A stretch of 40,417 nucleotides of DNA from Bacteroidota bacterium (GCA_024280155.1 JAJRQQ010000020.1:1-40417); one strand, 5' to 3'; positions 9,741 to 21,740 are shown, numbered from the stretch's first letter. Numbers and translations: made by a program. The notes: a model not told the origin generated them from the sequence alone.

Positions 9741-10127
9741 ATGGCAAAATCGAATCAAAAGAAGAAGAAAAAAGTCAAAGTAGATGCAATGGGTGAAGCG
9801 CATATTCAAGCTACCTTCAACAATGTTATTATTTCTTTGACTAACAACTCTGGACAAGTTATTTCTTGGTCCTCAGCTGGTAAAATGGGTTTCAGAGGTT
9901 CTAAGAAGAACACACCTTACGCTGCGCAAATTGCTGCGGAAGATGCTGCAAAAGAGGCACATGACTTCGGACTACGTAAAGTTAAAGTATTTGTAAAAGG
10001 ACCAGGTTCTGGTCGTGAATCTGCTATCAGATCTTTACATAATGCTGGAATTGAAGTAACAGAAATAGTAGATGTTACTCCAATGCCACATAACGGATGT
10101 CGTCCTCCGAAAAGAAGAAGAGTTTAA
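9741..10127 (+). CDS. rpsK: 30S ribosomal protein S11
   Basis: A 128-residue protein. It has a lysine-rich N-terminus ([20 protein letters not shown]), the core [20 protein letters not shown] and the diagnostic C-terminus [16 protein letters not shown]11 forms the platform of the 30S subunit near the E site with S7. It begins the second ribosomal transcription segment if the hairpin and promoter upstream are functional. Confidence 0.98.
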   Translation: MAKSNQKKKKKVKVDAMGEAHIQATFNNVIISLTNNSGQVISWSSAGKMGFRGSKKNTPYAAQIAAEDAAKEAHDFGLRKVKVFVKGPGSGRESAIRSLHNAGIEVTEIVDVTPMPHNGCRPPKRRRV

Positions 10128-10206
10128 TTTTAATTTAATAATCTAGGGAATAAAGAGTTTCGAAGGAAGAAGCCTTAATTCATTCTCTCCCTTAAATCAA
10201 TAGAAA

Positions 10207-10812
10207 ATGGCAAGATATACAGGACCAACTTCAAAAATTGCACGTCGTTTCCAAGATCCAATCTTCGGACCAGACAAGTCGTTGGAAAAAAGACAATACG
10301 GACCAGGTCAACATGGACCAAACCGTCGTCGTGGTAAACAATCTGAATATGCAATTCAGTTAGCTGAAAAACAAAAAGCGAAATATACTTATGGCATATT
10401 AGAGAAACAATTCTCTAATATGTTTAAAAAAGCTTCAAGAATGAAAGGGATTACAGGTGAAAACTTGTTACAACTTTGTGAAGCGCGTTTAGATAACATG
10501 GTATATCGTTTAGGAGTTTCCCCTACTCGTAGAGGTGCTCGTCAATTAGTTACACATAAGCACATTACAGTTAATGGTGAGTTGGTAAACATACCTTCTT
10601 ACTCAGTAAAAATTGGAGACATTATCAGTGTTCGTGAAAAATCTAAATCGTTAGAAGCGATTTCAAATTCACTTGCTGCTAATACGAATTCATTCGATTG
10701 GTTAGATTGTAATCCTTCTGCATTACAAGGTAAAGTAGTTGGAGAACCAACAAGAGAAATGATTCCTGAAAACATCAAGGAACAATTAATCGTTGAATTG
10801 TACTCTAAATAA
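10207..10812 (+). CDS. rpsD: 30S ribosomal protein S4
   Basis: The 201-residue product starts [20 protein letters not shown] and contains the S4-type RNA-binding domain [20 protein letters not shown] plus [14 protein letters not shown]4 initiates 30S assembly and, in enterobacteria, autoregulates the alpha operon. The N-terminus lacks the cysteine cluster of zinc-binding S4. The 79 bases upstream contain only short complementary segments, too weak to call a regulatory leader. Confidence 0.98.
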   Translation: MARYTGPTSKIARRFQDPIFGPDKSLEKRQYGPGQHGPNRRRGKQSEYAIQLAEKQKAKYTYGILEKQFSNMFKKASRMKGITGENLLQLCEARLDNMVYRLGVSPTRRGARQLVTHKHITVNGELVNIPSYSVKIGDIISVREKSKSLEAISNSLAANTNSFDWLDCNPSALQGKVVGEPTREMIPENIKEQLIVELYSK

Positions 10813-10830
10813 TTAATAAAAGTTTTTAAC

Positions 10831-11823
10831 ATGGCAATATTAGACTTCCAAAAACCAGACAAGGTAATCATGATCAATTCAGATGAGCATGAAGGACAAT
10901 TTGAATTTCGTCCTTTAGAGCCTGGATATGGTATCACTGTTGGTAATGCATTAAGACGTATTTTACTTTCTTCTTTAGAAGGTTTCGCTATTTCTTCTGT
11001 ACGTATCGAAGGTGCTGATCATGAATTCACTACTCTTAAAGGTGTGGTAGAAGATGTTACTGAAATCATTTTGAATCTTAAACAAGTTCGTTTTAAACAA
11101 CAAATTGAAGATACAGATACTGAGACAGTTATCATTTCTATTTCTGGTCAAGATAAATTAACAGCTGGTGATATCGGGAAATTTACTTCCGCTTTCCAAG
11201 TTCTTAATCCTGATCTTGTTATTTGTAATATGGAACCTTCTGTTAAAATTGAAATGGAATTAACGATTATTAAAGGTCGTGGTTACTATCAAGCAGAAGA
11301 AAGTAAAGACACTAACGCTCCTTTTGGAACAATCTTTATTGACTCTATCTTTACACCCATTAAAAATGTAAAGTATGCAGTTGAGAATTTTCGTGTTGAA
11401 CAAAAAACAGATTACGAAAAATTAGTTTTCAACATCACTACTGATGGATCTATTCATCCTAAAGAAGCATTGAAAGAAGCTGCAACAATTTTAATTCACC
11501 ATTTCATGTTGTTCTCTGATGAGAGAATTACTTTAGATAGTGATGTTAAATCTGAAACAGAAGAATTTGATGAAACATCATTGCACATGCGCCAGCTATT
11601 GAAAACCAAATTGGTTGATATGGACTTATCTGTACGTGCATTGAATTGTTTGAAAGCTGCAGATGTTGAAACATTAGGAGATCTTGTATCTTACAATAAG
11701 AATGATTTATTGAAATTTAGAAATTTCGGTAAAAAATCTCTTACTGAATTAGAAGATTTAGTAGATAACAAAGGTCTTTCTTTTGGAATGAATGTTTCAA
11801 AATATAAATTAGACAAAGATTAG
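10831..11823 (+). CDS. rpoA: DNA-directed RNA polymerase subunit alpha
   Basis: A 330-residue product with both alpha domains. The N-terminal assembly domain contains [20 protein letters not shown]. The C-terminal helix-hairpin-helix domain contains [19 protein letters not shown]-type residues ([19 protein letters not shown]) and [18 protein letters not shown]. Alpha dimerises to nucleate beta and beta' assembly, and its C-terminal domain contacts UP elements and activators. It follows rpsD by 18 bases. Confidence 0.98.
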   Translation: MAILDFQKPDKVIMINSDEHEGQFEFRPLEPGYGITVGNALRRILLSSLEGFAISSVRIEGADHEFTTLKGVVEDVTEIILNLKQVRFKQQIEDTDTETVIISISGQDKLTAGDIGKFTSAFQVLNPDLVICNMEPSVKIEMELTIIKGRGYYQAEESKDTNAPFGTIFIDSIFTPIKNVKYAVENFRVEQKTDYEKLVFNITTDGSIHPKEALKEAATILIHHFMLFSDERITLDSDVKSETEEFDETSLHMRQLLKTKLVDMDLSVRALNCLKAADVETLGDLVSYNKNDLLKFRNFGKKSLTELEDLVDNKGLSFGMNVSKYKLDKD

Positions 11824-11919
11824 TATCGGAATTATTATTAAAAAACAAATGGCGTGATAGGTGGCTCGACTAACTCGATACAAAAGTTAAGCTAACCGTT
11901 ACTTGCGAAATTTTAAATT

Positions 11920-12462
11920 ATGAGACACGGAAAGAAATTTAATCACTTAGGTAGAAAAACGGCGCATAGAAAAGCAATGTTATCTAATATGGCTTGTTCA
12001 TTAATTGAACATAAGTCTATTAATACAACTGTTGCTAAAGCGAAAGCTTTAAGAAAATATGTTGAACCAATTTTAACTAAATCTAAAACAGATTCTACTC
12101 ACTCAAGAAGAGTTGTTTTTAGATATTTACAAAATAAATATTCAGTTACTGAATTGTTCAGAGATATTGCACCGGCAATTGCAAATCGTCCAGGTGGATA
12201 TACACGTATAATCAGAACAGGATACAGATTAGGTGATAACGCAGAAATGTGTATGATCGAATTAGTTGATTTCAATGATATCTATACGAATGAAAAAGCG
12301 AAGAAAACTACGCGTCGTTCTAGAAGAAGTACTGGCTCTGCTACTTCTTCAACCCAAGAAACTGCGGAAGAAGTTACTTCATCGGAAGAAACTGTTGAAG
12401 CAAAATCAGAAGAAAAAACAACTGACAAGCCAAACGATTCAGGAGAATCAAAAGAAAAATAA
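11920..12462 (+). CDS. rplQ: 50S ribosomal protein L17 with acidic C-terminal extension
   Basis: The first ~120 residues are a normal L17 ([51 protein letters not shown]). The total is 180 residues against roughly 120 in many bacteria. The extra tail from about residue 130 is low-complexity, rich in Ser/Thr/Glu/Lys ([20 protein letters not shown]), and probably disordered. C-terminal extensions of L17 are common in Bacteroidetes, so this is lineage-typical rather than a fusion. A 96-base gap after rpoA precedes it, and a strong terminator follows. Confidence 0.97.
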   Translation: MRHGKKFNHLGRKTAHRKAMLSNMACSLIEHKSINTTVAKAKALRKYVEPILTKSKTDSTHSRRVVFRYLQNKYSVTELFRDIAPAIANRPGGYTRIIRTGYRLGDNAEMCMIELVDFNDIYTNEKAKKTTRRSRRSTGSATSSTQETAEEVTSSEETVEAKSEEKTTDKPNDSGESKEK

Positions 12463-12480
12463 TCAGTACGACTGGTTTAA

Positions 12481-12510
12481 AAAGGGCAATGTTTCATTGC
12501 CCTTTTTTTT
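12481..12510 (+). terminator. Intrinsic terminator after rplQ
   Basis: AAAGGGCAATG (12481-12491), loop TTT, and CATTGCCCTTT (12495-12505) form a perfect 11-bp stem followed by a run of T to 12510. It lies 18 bases after the rplQ stop and ends the ribosomal superoperon. This is a textbook Rho-independent terminator. Confidence 0.93.
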
Positions 12511-12518
12511 ATGCCATT

Positions 12519-12553
12519 TTTGGAGTACTATTTGAATTGCTTTTGTAAATTTG
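12519..12553 (+). promoter_or_regulatory. Candidate promoter for carA-eno
   Basis: TAAATTTG at 12546-12553 matches the -7 consensus TAnnTTTG, and TTTG at 12519-12522 could serve as the -33 element with 23 bases between, at the long end of the usual range. It sits right after the rplQ terminator and 18 bases before the first carA ATG, where a promoter is expected. Confidence 0.55.
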
Positions 12554-12571
12554 TAAAAAAAAATAATCAGA

Positions 12572-14955
<2,384 letters not shown>

Positions 14956-14982
14956 AAAGTTATTTACAAAGATGAATAAATT

Positions 14983-15014
14983 AAAAGCGTTGAGAAATTA
15001 ACGCTTTTTTATTT
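14983..15014 (+). terminator. Intrinsic terminator after eno
   Basis: AAAAGCGTT (14983-14991) pairs with AACGCTTTT (15000-15008) over 9 bp with an 8-base loop, followed by a T-rich stretch. It starts 28 bases after the eno stop and closes the carA-eno unit. Confidence 0.88.
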
Positions 15015-15075
15015 TTTTAAGCAACGTTTTATAATGATATGCGTTGTAATAATAACAACTATATACATATAATTT

Positions 15076-15417
15076 ATGAAATACTTTATTCTTTTATTTA
15101 TTACCTTATCTTTTAGTTATTCTTTTTCTCAGAATCAAACGAACACTTCATTGTTTGCACAGTGTTTATTTACAATTGAAACACAGCAAGAATTGGATAG
15201 ACTTCAAAATGAATTATACTTGAGTCATCCGAATATCGAGATGGTTCGTTTAGATATACACACACAAAGATCTTTATTTATCATAAATACGGATACTTTA
15301 ACTGAAGATGAGTTTAAAAGTTGGTTTGGAGAATTTGAATCGACTGTTAAATGTATACAAATCGGTGTATATGGTGTAGATGTTATGAATACGTATCCAT
15401 TCTCAAATTGTAATTAA
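15076..15417 (+). CDS. Small exported protein of unknown function
   Basis: 113 residues with a clear Sec signal peptide (MKYFILLFITLSFSYSFSQ, cleavage expected after Ser17/18 before QN). The mature part is short and mixed alpha/beta (ELYLSHPNIEMVRLDIHTQR, LTEDEFKSWFGEFE, VKCIQIGVYGV), which could form a small ferredoxin-like alpha-beta fold, but no metal-binding CxxC is present. Three cysteines occur in the mature protein. The stop is 2 bases before the start of the large T9SS-type gene, so the two are probably co-transcribed. I do not recognise a named family. Confidence 0.8.
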   Translation: MKYFILLFITLSFSYSFSQNQTNTSLFAQCLFTIETQQELDRLQNELYLSHPNIEMVRLDIHTQRSLFIINTDTLTEDEFKSWFGEFESTVKCIQIGVYGVDVMNTYPFSNCN

Positions 15418-15419
15418 TT

Positions 15420-18020
15420 ATGAAATTAATTTTAACTATTTTTTCGGTACTAATATTGGGAATAGTATATTCTCAAACACCACCAACAGCATCTAATGCT
15501 TGTGATCAAGCACAGAATATTTGTAATAGCATACCTGTTCCTTTTCCCTTAACAACTGGTCCTAGTCCAAACCCAACTGTACCTCCATCAGGAAGTTTTT
15601 CTAATCCAAGTAATAACCCAGCAGGGGTTAATTCTGGTTGTCTTTTTTCTGGATAATTAAATCCGAATTGGTTTATTTTAAATATTACATCAACGGGACC
15701 TTTAGAATTTCAGATTGGTCAAAGTGGTGGCTCAGGTTATTTTGATTGGGAATTATGGCCTTATAATCCAACAACTGGCTGTACTGATATTGCCAATAAT
15801 CTTGTTGCACCGGCAGCTTGTAATTGGAATGCATCTGCACAAGGGTTTACAGGGATGTCAAACGGTGGCCCCCCACCAGGAGGTGTGGCTGGTAATTTTC
15901 AACCTTCAATTAATGTTGTTGCAGGAGAAGCTTATATCTTGATGTTCTCAAATTTCAGTGGTTTAAGTGGTGTTGTTAATTTAACTTTTCCACCAACAGG
16001 TGCTTCAATTGGTTGCTCTGGAGGAACTCCTGATCAAACGATATGTCTTGGAGATACTGCCACAGTTGATTTATTAATGAGTCCTGGTTGGGTGAGTGCG
16101 ACTACGAATTGGTTGGTAACAACGAATGTTTCTGATGTTAATGGAATAACTGGAGTTTTGGTTAATCCACCAGTAACTACTTTTTATCAAGTAGAAGTTT
16201 GGGACCTGGGGGCAGTTGTAGACACAATTGATTTTACAATTTTTGTTGAAAATCCTGCTGCTCCAAACGCTGGATTAGATCAAAATGTTTGCCTAGGTGC
16301 TCCAATTCAGTTGTCAGGCACTCAAAGTAATCCTACAAATACAGTAGTGTGGACATATACTGCTACAGGAATTTCTCCACCACCAGTTGTTAACTTTTCT
16401 CCAAACTTTTCAGATTTAAATGCCGTAGTGACAGTTAATCAAATAGGGACTTATGAGTTTATTTTAAGAGAAAATAATCCAACATGTGGAAATGAATATG
16501 ATACAGTTCAGGTAATTGTTTCGGATTTGTCTATTTCAGCTTCATCCGTTTCTCCTTCTTGTCAAGGTTTGTCAGATGGGCAAATACATATTGATTCTCC
16601 AGATGCAAATGAATACAGTTTTGATAATGGTACAACATGGCAAGTAGATTCGTTTGATTTGACATTACCTGCAGGTACATATGATGTTTGTGCTAGAACG
16701 CCACTTGGTTGCCAAAAGTGCACACAAGTTACTGTTGTAGACCCCGCACCCGTTACAATTTCTGTAAGTAACGATGTTACGATATGTCAGAACGGTACAG
16801 GAAATTTATCTGCCACTGCGACAGGCGGTACTTCGTATGATTTTCATTGGAACTTCACAACGGATTTAGGATCTAATCAAACAGTGACTCCTTTGGCTAC
16901 AGCTTATTACACGGTTTATGCAGAGAATCAAAATGGTTGTGTTTCTACGTTAGATAGCATTCAAATATCAGTACTGCCTCCAATTTCAGGAACAATATCT
17001 CCTTTTGATACGGTTTGTCCGACTTATTCGACGGACATTTTTGCAACTGCTAATGGAGGAATTGGTCAACCGTATACATTTACTTGGTCTACTGGAGATA
17101 CATATACAGGTGTTCCAAATCATCAAATCAATGTGACACCAGCACAAACGACAACTTATACCGTTACAATTACAGATGGTTGTGAATCGACTCCTCTTGT
17201 TTTAACAACAGATGTGCGTGTTGCTCCTTTACCTGTTCCAACTTATTTGGTAACGAACCCTATTCAATGTGAACCGGCAGAATTTGAAATTATCAATACG
17301 ACTGACCCAACAATGAGTGAGTTTATTTATTGGGAAGTGGATGGTCTTCCATACATCAACCAAGATACAATTCTCTCACAAGAATTAATGGCAGGTAATT
17401 ATGATATTTTCATGATGGTAACCTCTTATGAAGGTTGTGTAGATTCTGTTTTATATACCGGTGCACTCCATGTTGACCCATTACCTGAAGCTTTATTTCA
17501 TTTTTCTCCAGATCCAGTAACCATGTTTAATACAGATGTTACATTTTTAAACTATTCTTACAACGGAGACACCTATCAATGGTTCTTCCCTGGAGGGACT
17601 CCTGCAGCCTCAACACAAGAAGATGTGAATGTTCGTTACCCTGACGGGGTGATTGATTCTTATGAAGTGACATTGATAACAACTTCTGCTTTAGGTTGTT
17701 CAGATACATTGGTGAAGACTGTTGTTGTTAATCCTGAGGTTATTTTATATGCACCGAATACATTCACACCAGACGGAGATGAATTCAATCAATCATGGCA
17801 TATTCACATCGAAGGAGTTGATATTTATAATTTTGAATTATTTATCTTCAATCGTTGGGGAGAAGTGATTTGGGAATCACATGACCCTTCAGTTGGTTGG
17901 GATGGGACTTATAAAGGTAAAAAATTAGAACAAGGAACTTATACGTGGATTATTCGAGTGAATGACATCTTGAATGATGATAAGCATACTTTTACAGGAT
18001 ATGTGAATATTCTTCGATAG
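15420..18020 (+). pseudogene. T9SS cargo protein with CHU_C-type C-terminus, interrupted by an in-frame stop
   Basis: A single frame of 867 codons is broken only by TAA at 15654-15656 (codon 79). Without the stop it encodes about 866 residues: signal peptide MKLILTIFSVLILGIVYSQ; a conserved N-terminal domain (CDQAQNICNSIPVPFPLT ... LNPNWFILNITSTGPLEFQI) that spans the stop; Ig/PKD-like repeats; and the C-terminal type B sorting domain (~residues 771-866: APNTFTPDGDEFNQSW, IFNRWGEVIWES, DGTYKGKKLEQGTYTW). Such proteins are exported by Sec and then T9SS and act at or beyond the cell surface. The residue before LNPNW is a single changed codon, most simply GAA to TAA. Downstream coding remains intact, with no other lesion. 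A start at 15855 would give 721 residues without a signal peptide, so it is not a functional alternative. It could be a sequencing error. Confidence 0.85.
16554..18020 (+). repeat. Paralogous 1467-bp block, copy A
   Basis: This 3' part of the first T9SS gene matches 20257-21723 of the second at a constant offset of 3703 with no net indel. The match begins at CCTTCTTGTCAAG in both. It encodes Ig/PKD-like repeats and the sorting domain. Identity is patchy at the nucleotide level: a 95-bp exact run at 17259-17353, but 19 silent differences in 114 bp at 17514-17627. Confidence 0.93.
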
Positions 18021-18132
18021 AGGTTTGTCGTATGTTTATTCGATTAACTAACTAAAATATTAACCCTCAGCTGTCTTTTGTTCAAAAGAATTTTTTTAAA
18101 AATTAAAACGATTTAATTAAGCAACTATTTGT

Positions 18133-18140
18133 TATTTTTG
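18133..18140 (+). promoter_or_regulatory. Possible -7 promoter motif before the 18187 gene
   Basis: TATTTTTG matches TAnnTTTG and lies 46 bases before the start at 18187, in the 166-base gap after the first T9SS gene. No clear TTG lies 17-23 bases upstream, and the region is AT-rich, so a chance match is quite possible. The same gap contains nothing else that I can name. Confidence 0.35.
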
Positions 18141-18186
18141 TAGTCTTATAATTGGAATAAATAATCAATTTAATACTACAATAAGA

Positions 18187-18660
18187 ATGAAGTCAATTTT
18201 CACCGTATTCGTATTCATCATTTCGATGAATAGTTATGCTCAACAATCAATTTCAACCCCGATAATTTCAGTAACAGAAAGTTATACGACAAACTGGGTA
18301 ACTTATGTTTCGACGAGCGATTTTATCATAGAATATCGTTTTGATAATTGTGACCCAAGTCAGGGGTTTGATTTTGAAGGAGTTATTTTTAAAATAACGA
18401 ATTTAACTACACAAAAAATTGCTTTTTCTTGGCATAAATTATTGTATTATGCTGGGTCTTGTCGTACTTGTGATTATCCAGAAGAATATTCTTTTACAAT
18501 CAGTGTTGAAGCTAATAGCTCTGTTGAGGGAGATTGCGATCCTAATTCAGGGTATAATTTAAAACTATTCTCAAAGTTTATCGACCAGGCATATTCACAA
18601 GGAGATCAACTAACTACTTTTCAATTGGGTAATTTAACTACTTTAACTACAAAGTTTTAA
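18187..18660 (+). CDS. Small exported protein of unknown function
   Basis: 157 residues. A signal peptide (MKSIFTVFVFIISMNSYAQQ, cleavage after SYA) precedes a beta-rich mature chain with four cysteines, including the closely spaced pair in AGSCRTCDYPEE and another in VEGDCDPNSGY. The segments IEYRFDNCDPSQG and GVIFKITNLTTQKIAFSW suggest an immunoglobulin-like beta sandwich, but this is inference from residue pattern only. It lies 3 bases before the second giant T9SS gene and is probably its operon partner. Confidence 0.8.
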   Translation: MKSIFTVFVFIISMNSYAQQSISTPIISVTESYTTNWVTYVSTSDFIIEYRFDNCDPSQGFDFEGVIFKITNLTTQKIAFSWHKLLYYAGSCRTCDYPEEYSFTISVEANSSVEGDCDPNSGYNLKLFSKFIDQAYSQGDQLTTFQLGNLTTLTTKF

Positions 18661-18663
18661 GCT

Positions 18664-21600
18664 ATGAAAAACAGATTTCTACTACTAATTTTTTCTACAC
18701 TCACGTTCTCGGGCATTTCTCAGACTTATAATATGAGTAATACAACTGTTAATACTTGTTCAGGGACTTTTTATGATCCAGGTGGTACGGGTAACTACTC
18801 GAATAGTACACCTTTAACAACTATGACTTTTTGCTCTACAGGTGGAAATGAAATTATACTTGATTTTACAGGGCTGCCATTTCAAGTAGAAACAGGGTTT
18901 GACTTTTTGAATATATATGATGGAGTTGGAACTGGAGGTTCATTACTTTGGAATTCTCAAACAAGTGGAGGAACAACAAATCCAGGAATAATTATGTCAA
19001 CAACTGGATGTTTGACTATTACTTTCTCAAGTGATGGTTCTGTGACATACAGTGGTTGGCAGGCTACCATTTCTTGTTATACACCTTCTTGTACAGATGG
19101 TATTATGAATGGGGGAGAAACAGGAATTGATTGCGGTGGACCAAATTGTGTTCCTTGTCCTGATTGCAACAATGGTATTCAAGATGGTAATGAAACTGGA
19201 GTTGACTGTGGAGGGACAATGTGTGCTCCTTGCCCAACTCCATGTGATGTGGGTATTACAAATGTTCAGGTTGGACCTGCGATTAGTTGTAACGGTGGAA
19301 CTGTACAGTTAACTGCGAATGGTGTAGGGTCCTCTTCTTATGTTTTATATAATGACTTTAATTCTGGTTCAGCTGGAGCAGGATGGAGTTCAACTGGAGG
19401 TGCTTCTTTCGGAGAACCATGCGGTGCAAACCCTACAGGTACACCTTATTATTGGGCGTCAACTTCTACAGGTACACCACAACTTTCTACTGTTCCCTTT
19501 GATGTTTCTTGTGGAGGAGTTATTAATTTTGATATGGCTTATGCTACTCAAGGTGGAGCTTCACCTTGTGAAGGACCTGATTTACCAAATGAAGGAGTTA
19601 CTCTTCAGTATTCAACAGATGGAGGAGTCACTTGGACTGTTATGTCATATTGGGACCCTAATGGAGGATATGATCCGATGTTAACCTCTTGGAATTCGTA
19701 TTCTTTTCCTATTCCAGCTGCGGCAATGACACCTAACACAGAATTTCAATGGATACAAAATAACTCGTCAGGGACTTGTTGTGATAACTGGGGAATAGAT
19801 AATGTTTCGATAACTTCTGTTACGAATTGTGCACCGTATTGGTATGATTGGGCACAAGTTGCAGGTGCGCCCGATTCTGCTGTTCAAGTTGAATCTTTAA
19901 CAACAACAACAACTTATACAGTAACATATACAAATGGTACAGATGGATGTTCAGATAGTATAACAATAACGGTTCCACCAGGAACAAATATTGACGCTGG
20001 ACCAGATCAAATTTATTGTGTTGGTGCACCCGCAGTTACTATTGGTGCAAATCCGGTTAGTCCAGATAATGGAGCGACTTATGGATGGAGTACAGGAGCC
20101 GCAGGTACAATTTCATCTTCTGTAAATGGACAAATTGCTGTCACACCACCTGTTACAACTGACTATTTTTTACAAGTAACTTTGAATGGTTGTACTATGT
20201 ATGATACTGTTCAAGTTTTAGTCTCTAATTTAGTTGTTACAGGAACAGCTGTAACTCCTTCTTGTCAAGTCTTATCTGATGGAGGAATTCATATCGATTC
20301 TCCAGGGGCAAGTGAATATAGTTTCGATAATGGTACAACATGGCAAGTTGATTCGTTTGATTTATCTCTGCCAGCTGGAACGTATGATGTTTGTGCTAGG
20401 ACACCACTTGGTTGTACTGAGTGTGTGCAGGTTATTGTTGTTGATCCTACTCCAGTGACAATTTCGGTGAGTAATGACGTTGTTATTTGTCAGAATGGAA
20501 CAGGAAATTTATCTGCCACTGCGACAGGCGGAACATCATATAATTTCCATTGGGGAATGACAACAGATTTGAATCCGGCTCAAACTGTAAATCCAATCTC
20601 TACAGCTTATTACACGGTTTATGCAGAAAATCAAAATGGATGTATTTCTCCGTTGGATAGTATTCTTGTGACTGTATTGCCTCCAATTTCAGGAACAATC
20701 TCTCCTTTTGATACGGTTTGTCCGACTTATTCGACGGACATTTTTGCAACTGCTAATGGAGGAATTGGTCAACCATATACGTTTACTTGGTCTACTGGCG
20801 ATACATACACAGGTGTTCCAAATCATCAGACTAATGTTATTCCTACTCAAACAACGACTTATACAGTTACAATTACAGATGGTTGTGAATCGACTCCTCT
20901 TGTTTTAACAACAGATATGCGTGTTGCTCCTTTACCTGTTCCAACATATTTGGTAACGAATCCTATTCAATGTGAACCGGCAGAATTTGAAATTATCAAT
21001 ACGACTGACCCAACAATGAGTGAGTTTATTTATTGGGAAGTGGATGGTCTTCCATATATCAACCAAGATACTATTTTGTCGCAAGAATTGATGGCTGGGA
21101 ATTATGATGTTTTTATGATGGTGACTTCTTATGAAGGGTGTGTTGATTCTACTCTGTTTCCAAATACATTACATGTGGACCCTAAACCAGATGCTTTATT
21201 CCATTTTTCTCCAGATCCTGTGACAATGTTCAATACAGATGTAACATTTTTAAATTATTCCTACAATGGAGATACATATCAATGGTTTTTTCCTGGAGGA
21301 ACACCAGCAGCATCAACGCAAGAAGATGTTCAAGTGAGGTACCCTGATGGAGTGGTTGACTCTTATGATGTCACCTTAATTACAACTTCTGCGTTGGGTT
21401 GTGTGGATACATTGGTTAAAACAATTATTGTCAATCCAGAGGTGATTTTATATGCGCCGAACACGTTTACTCCTGATGGAGATGAGTTTAATCAATCTTG
21501 GAACATTCATATCGAAGGAGTTGATATTTACAATTTTGAATTATTTATATTCAATCGTTGGGGTGAGGTTATTTGGGAATCTCACGACCCTTCAGTTGGA

Positions 21601-21723
21601 TGGGATGGGACCTATAAAGGTAAAATTGTTCAACAGGGCACTTATACTTGGATTATTCGAGTGAATGATATCTTGAATGATGATAAACACACCTTCAATG
21701 GTTTTGTGAATGTCATGAGATAG
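18664..21723 (+). CDS. Large multidomain T9SS cargo protein (CUB, Cys-rich repeats, Reelin-like, CHU_C)
   Basis: 1019 residues, intact. Order: signal peptide (MKNRFLLLIFSTLTFSGISQ); CUB-like domain (~20-140, with DFLNIYDG and CLTITFSSDGSVTYSGW); two tandem cysteine-rich repeats at ~143-191 (DGIMNGGETGIDCGGPNCVP, then NGIQDGNETGVDCGGTMCAP); a jelly-roll/Reelin-like domain (~226-388, ending CCDNWGIDNVSI); Ig/PKD-like repeats; and a type B T9SS sorting domain (~925-1019, APNTFTPDGDEFNQSW, IFNRWGEVIWES). The domains are typical of adhesive extracellular proteins. It is probably exported by Sec and T9SS and attached or secreted. From 20257 to its end it is colinear, without net indels, with 16554-18020 of the neighbouring gene. 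Function beyond adhesion or binding is not visible. Confidence 0.93.
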   Translation: MKNRFLLLIFSTLTFSGISQTYNMSNTTVNTCSGTFYDPGGTGNYSNSTPLTTMTFCSTGGNEIILDFTGLPFQVETGFDFLNIYDGVGTGGSLLWNSQTSGGTTNPGIIMSTTGCLTITFSSDGSVTYSGWQATISCYTPSCTDGIMNGGETGIDCGGPNCVPCPDCNNGIQDGNETGVDCGGTMCAPCPTPCDVGITNVQVGPAISCNGGTVQLTANGVGSSSYVLYNDFNSGSAGAGWSSTGGASFGEPCGANPTGTPYYWASTSTGTPQLSTVPFDVSCGGVINFDMAYATQGGASPCEGPDLPNEGVTLQYSTDGGVTWTVMSYWDPNGGYDPMLTSWNSYSFPIPAAAMTPNTEFQWIQNNSSGTCCDNWGIDNVSITSVTNCAPYWYDWAQVAGAPDSAVQVESLTTTTTYTVTYTNGTDGCSDSITITVPPGTNIDAGPDQIYCVGAPAVTIGANPVSPDNGATYGWSTGAAGTISSSVNGQIAVTPPVTTDYFLQVTLNGCTMYDTVQVLVSNLVVTGTAVTPSCQVLSDGGIHIDSPGASEYSFDNGTTWQVDSFDLSLPAGTYDVCARTPLGCTECVQVIVVDPTPVTISVSNDVVICQNGTGNLSATATGGTSYNFHWGMTTDLNPAQTVNPISTAYYTVYAENQNGCISPLDSILVTVLPPISGTISPFDTVCPTYSTDIFATANGGIGQPYTFTWSTGDTYTGVPNHQTNVIPTQTTTYTVTITDGCESTPLVLTTDMRVAPLPVPTYLVTNPIQCEPAEFEIINTTDPTMSEFIYWEVDGLPYINQDTILSQELMAGNYDVFMMVTSYEGCVDSTLFPNTLHVDPKPDALFHFSPDPVTMFNTDVTFLNYSYNGDTYQWFFPGGTPAASTQEDVQVRYPDGVVDSYDVTLITTSALGCVDTLVKTIIVNPEVILYAPNTFTPDGDEFNQSWNIHIEGVDIYNFELFIFNRWGEVIWESHDPSVGWDGTYKGKIVQQGTYTWIIRVNDILNDDKHTFNGFVNVMR
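20257..21723 (+). repeat. Paralogous 1467-bp block, copy B
   Basis: This is the partner of 16554-18020, at a constant offset of 3703. Exact runs include 20701-20774 (74 bp) and 20962-21056 (95 bp), while 21217-21330 encodes the same 38 amino acids as its partner with 19 silent differences. The pair is therefore a tandem paralogue with locally homogenised segments. Confidence 0.93.
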
Positions 21724-21740
21724 AATTCTAAAATAAATAA

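Noticed and set aside
10145-10192. S4-binding regulatory leader before rpsD
   Set aside because: AGGGA/TCCCT (10145-10149, 10188-10192) and AAGG/CCTT (10163-10166, 10173-10176) could pair, but the arms are only 4-5 bp, so there is no convincing structure.
15855-18020. Independent 721-residue gene starting at 15855
   Set aside because: The frame is continuous with 15420-15656 apart from one stop, the start has no signal peptide, and it begins in mid-domain.
18074-18089. Terminator after the first T9SS gene
   Set aside because: TCTTTTG and CAAAAGA pair, but only two bases separate them, leaving an AT-rich stem of about 6 bp with a forced loop. It is too weak to call.
15420-21723. Insertion sequence or transposon around the duplicated T9SS genes
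   Set aside because: No transposase, terminal inverted repeats or target duplications are visible. The duplication is limited to the 3' halves of two coding sequences.
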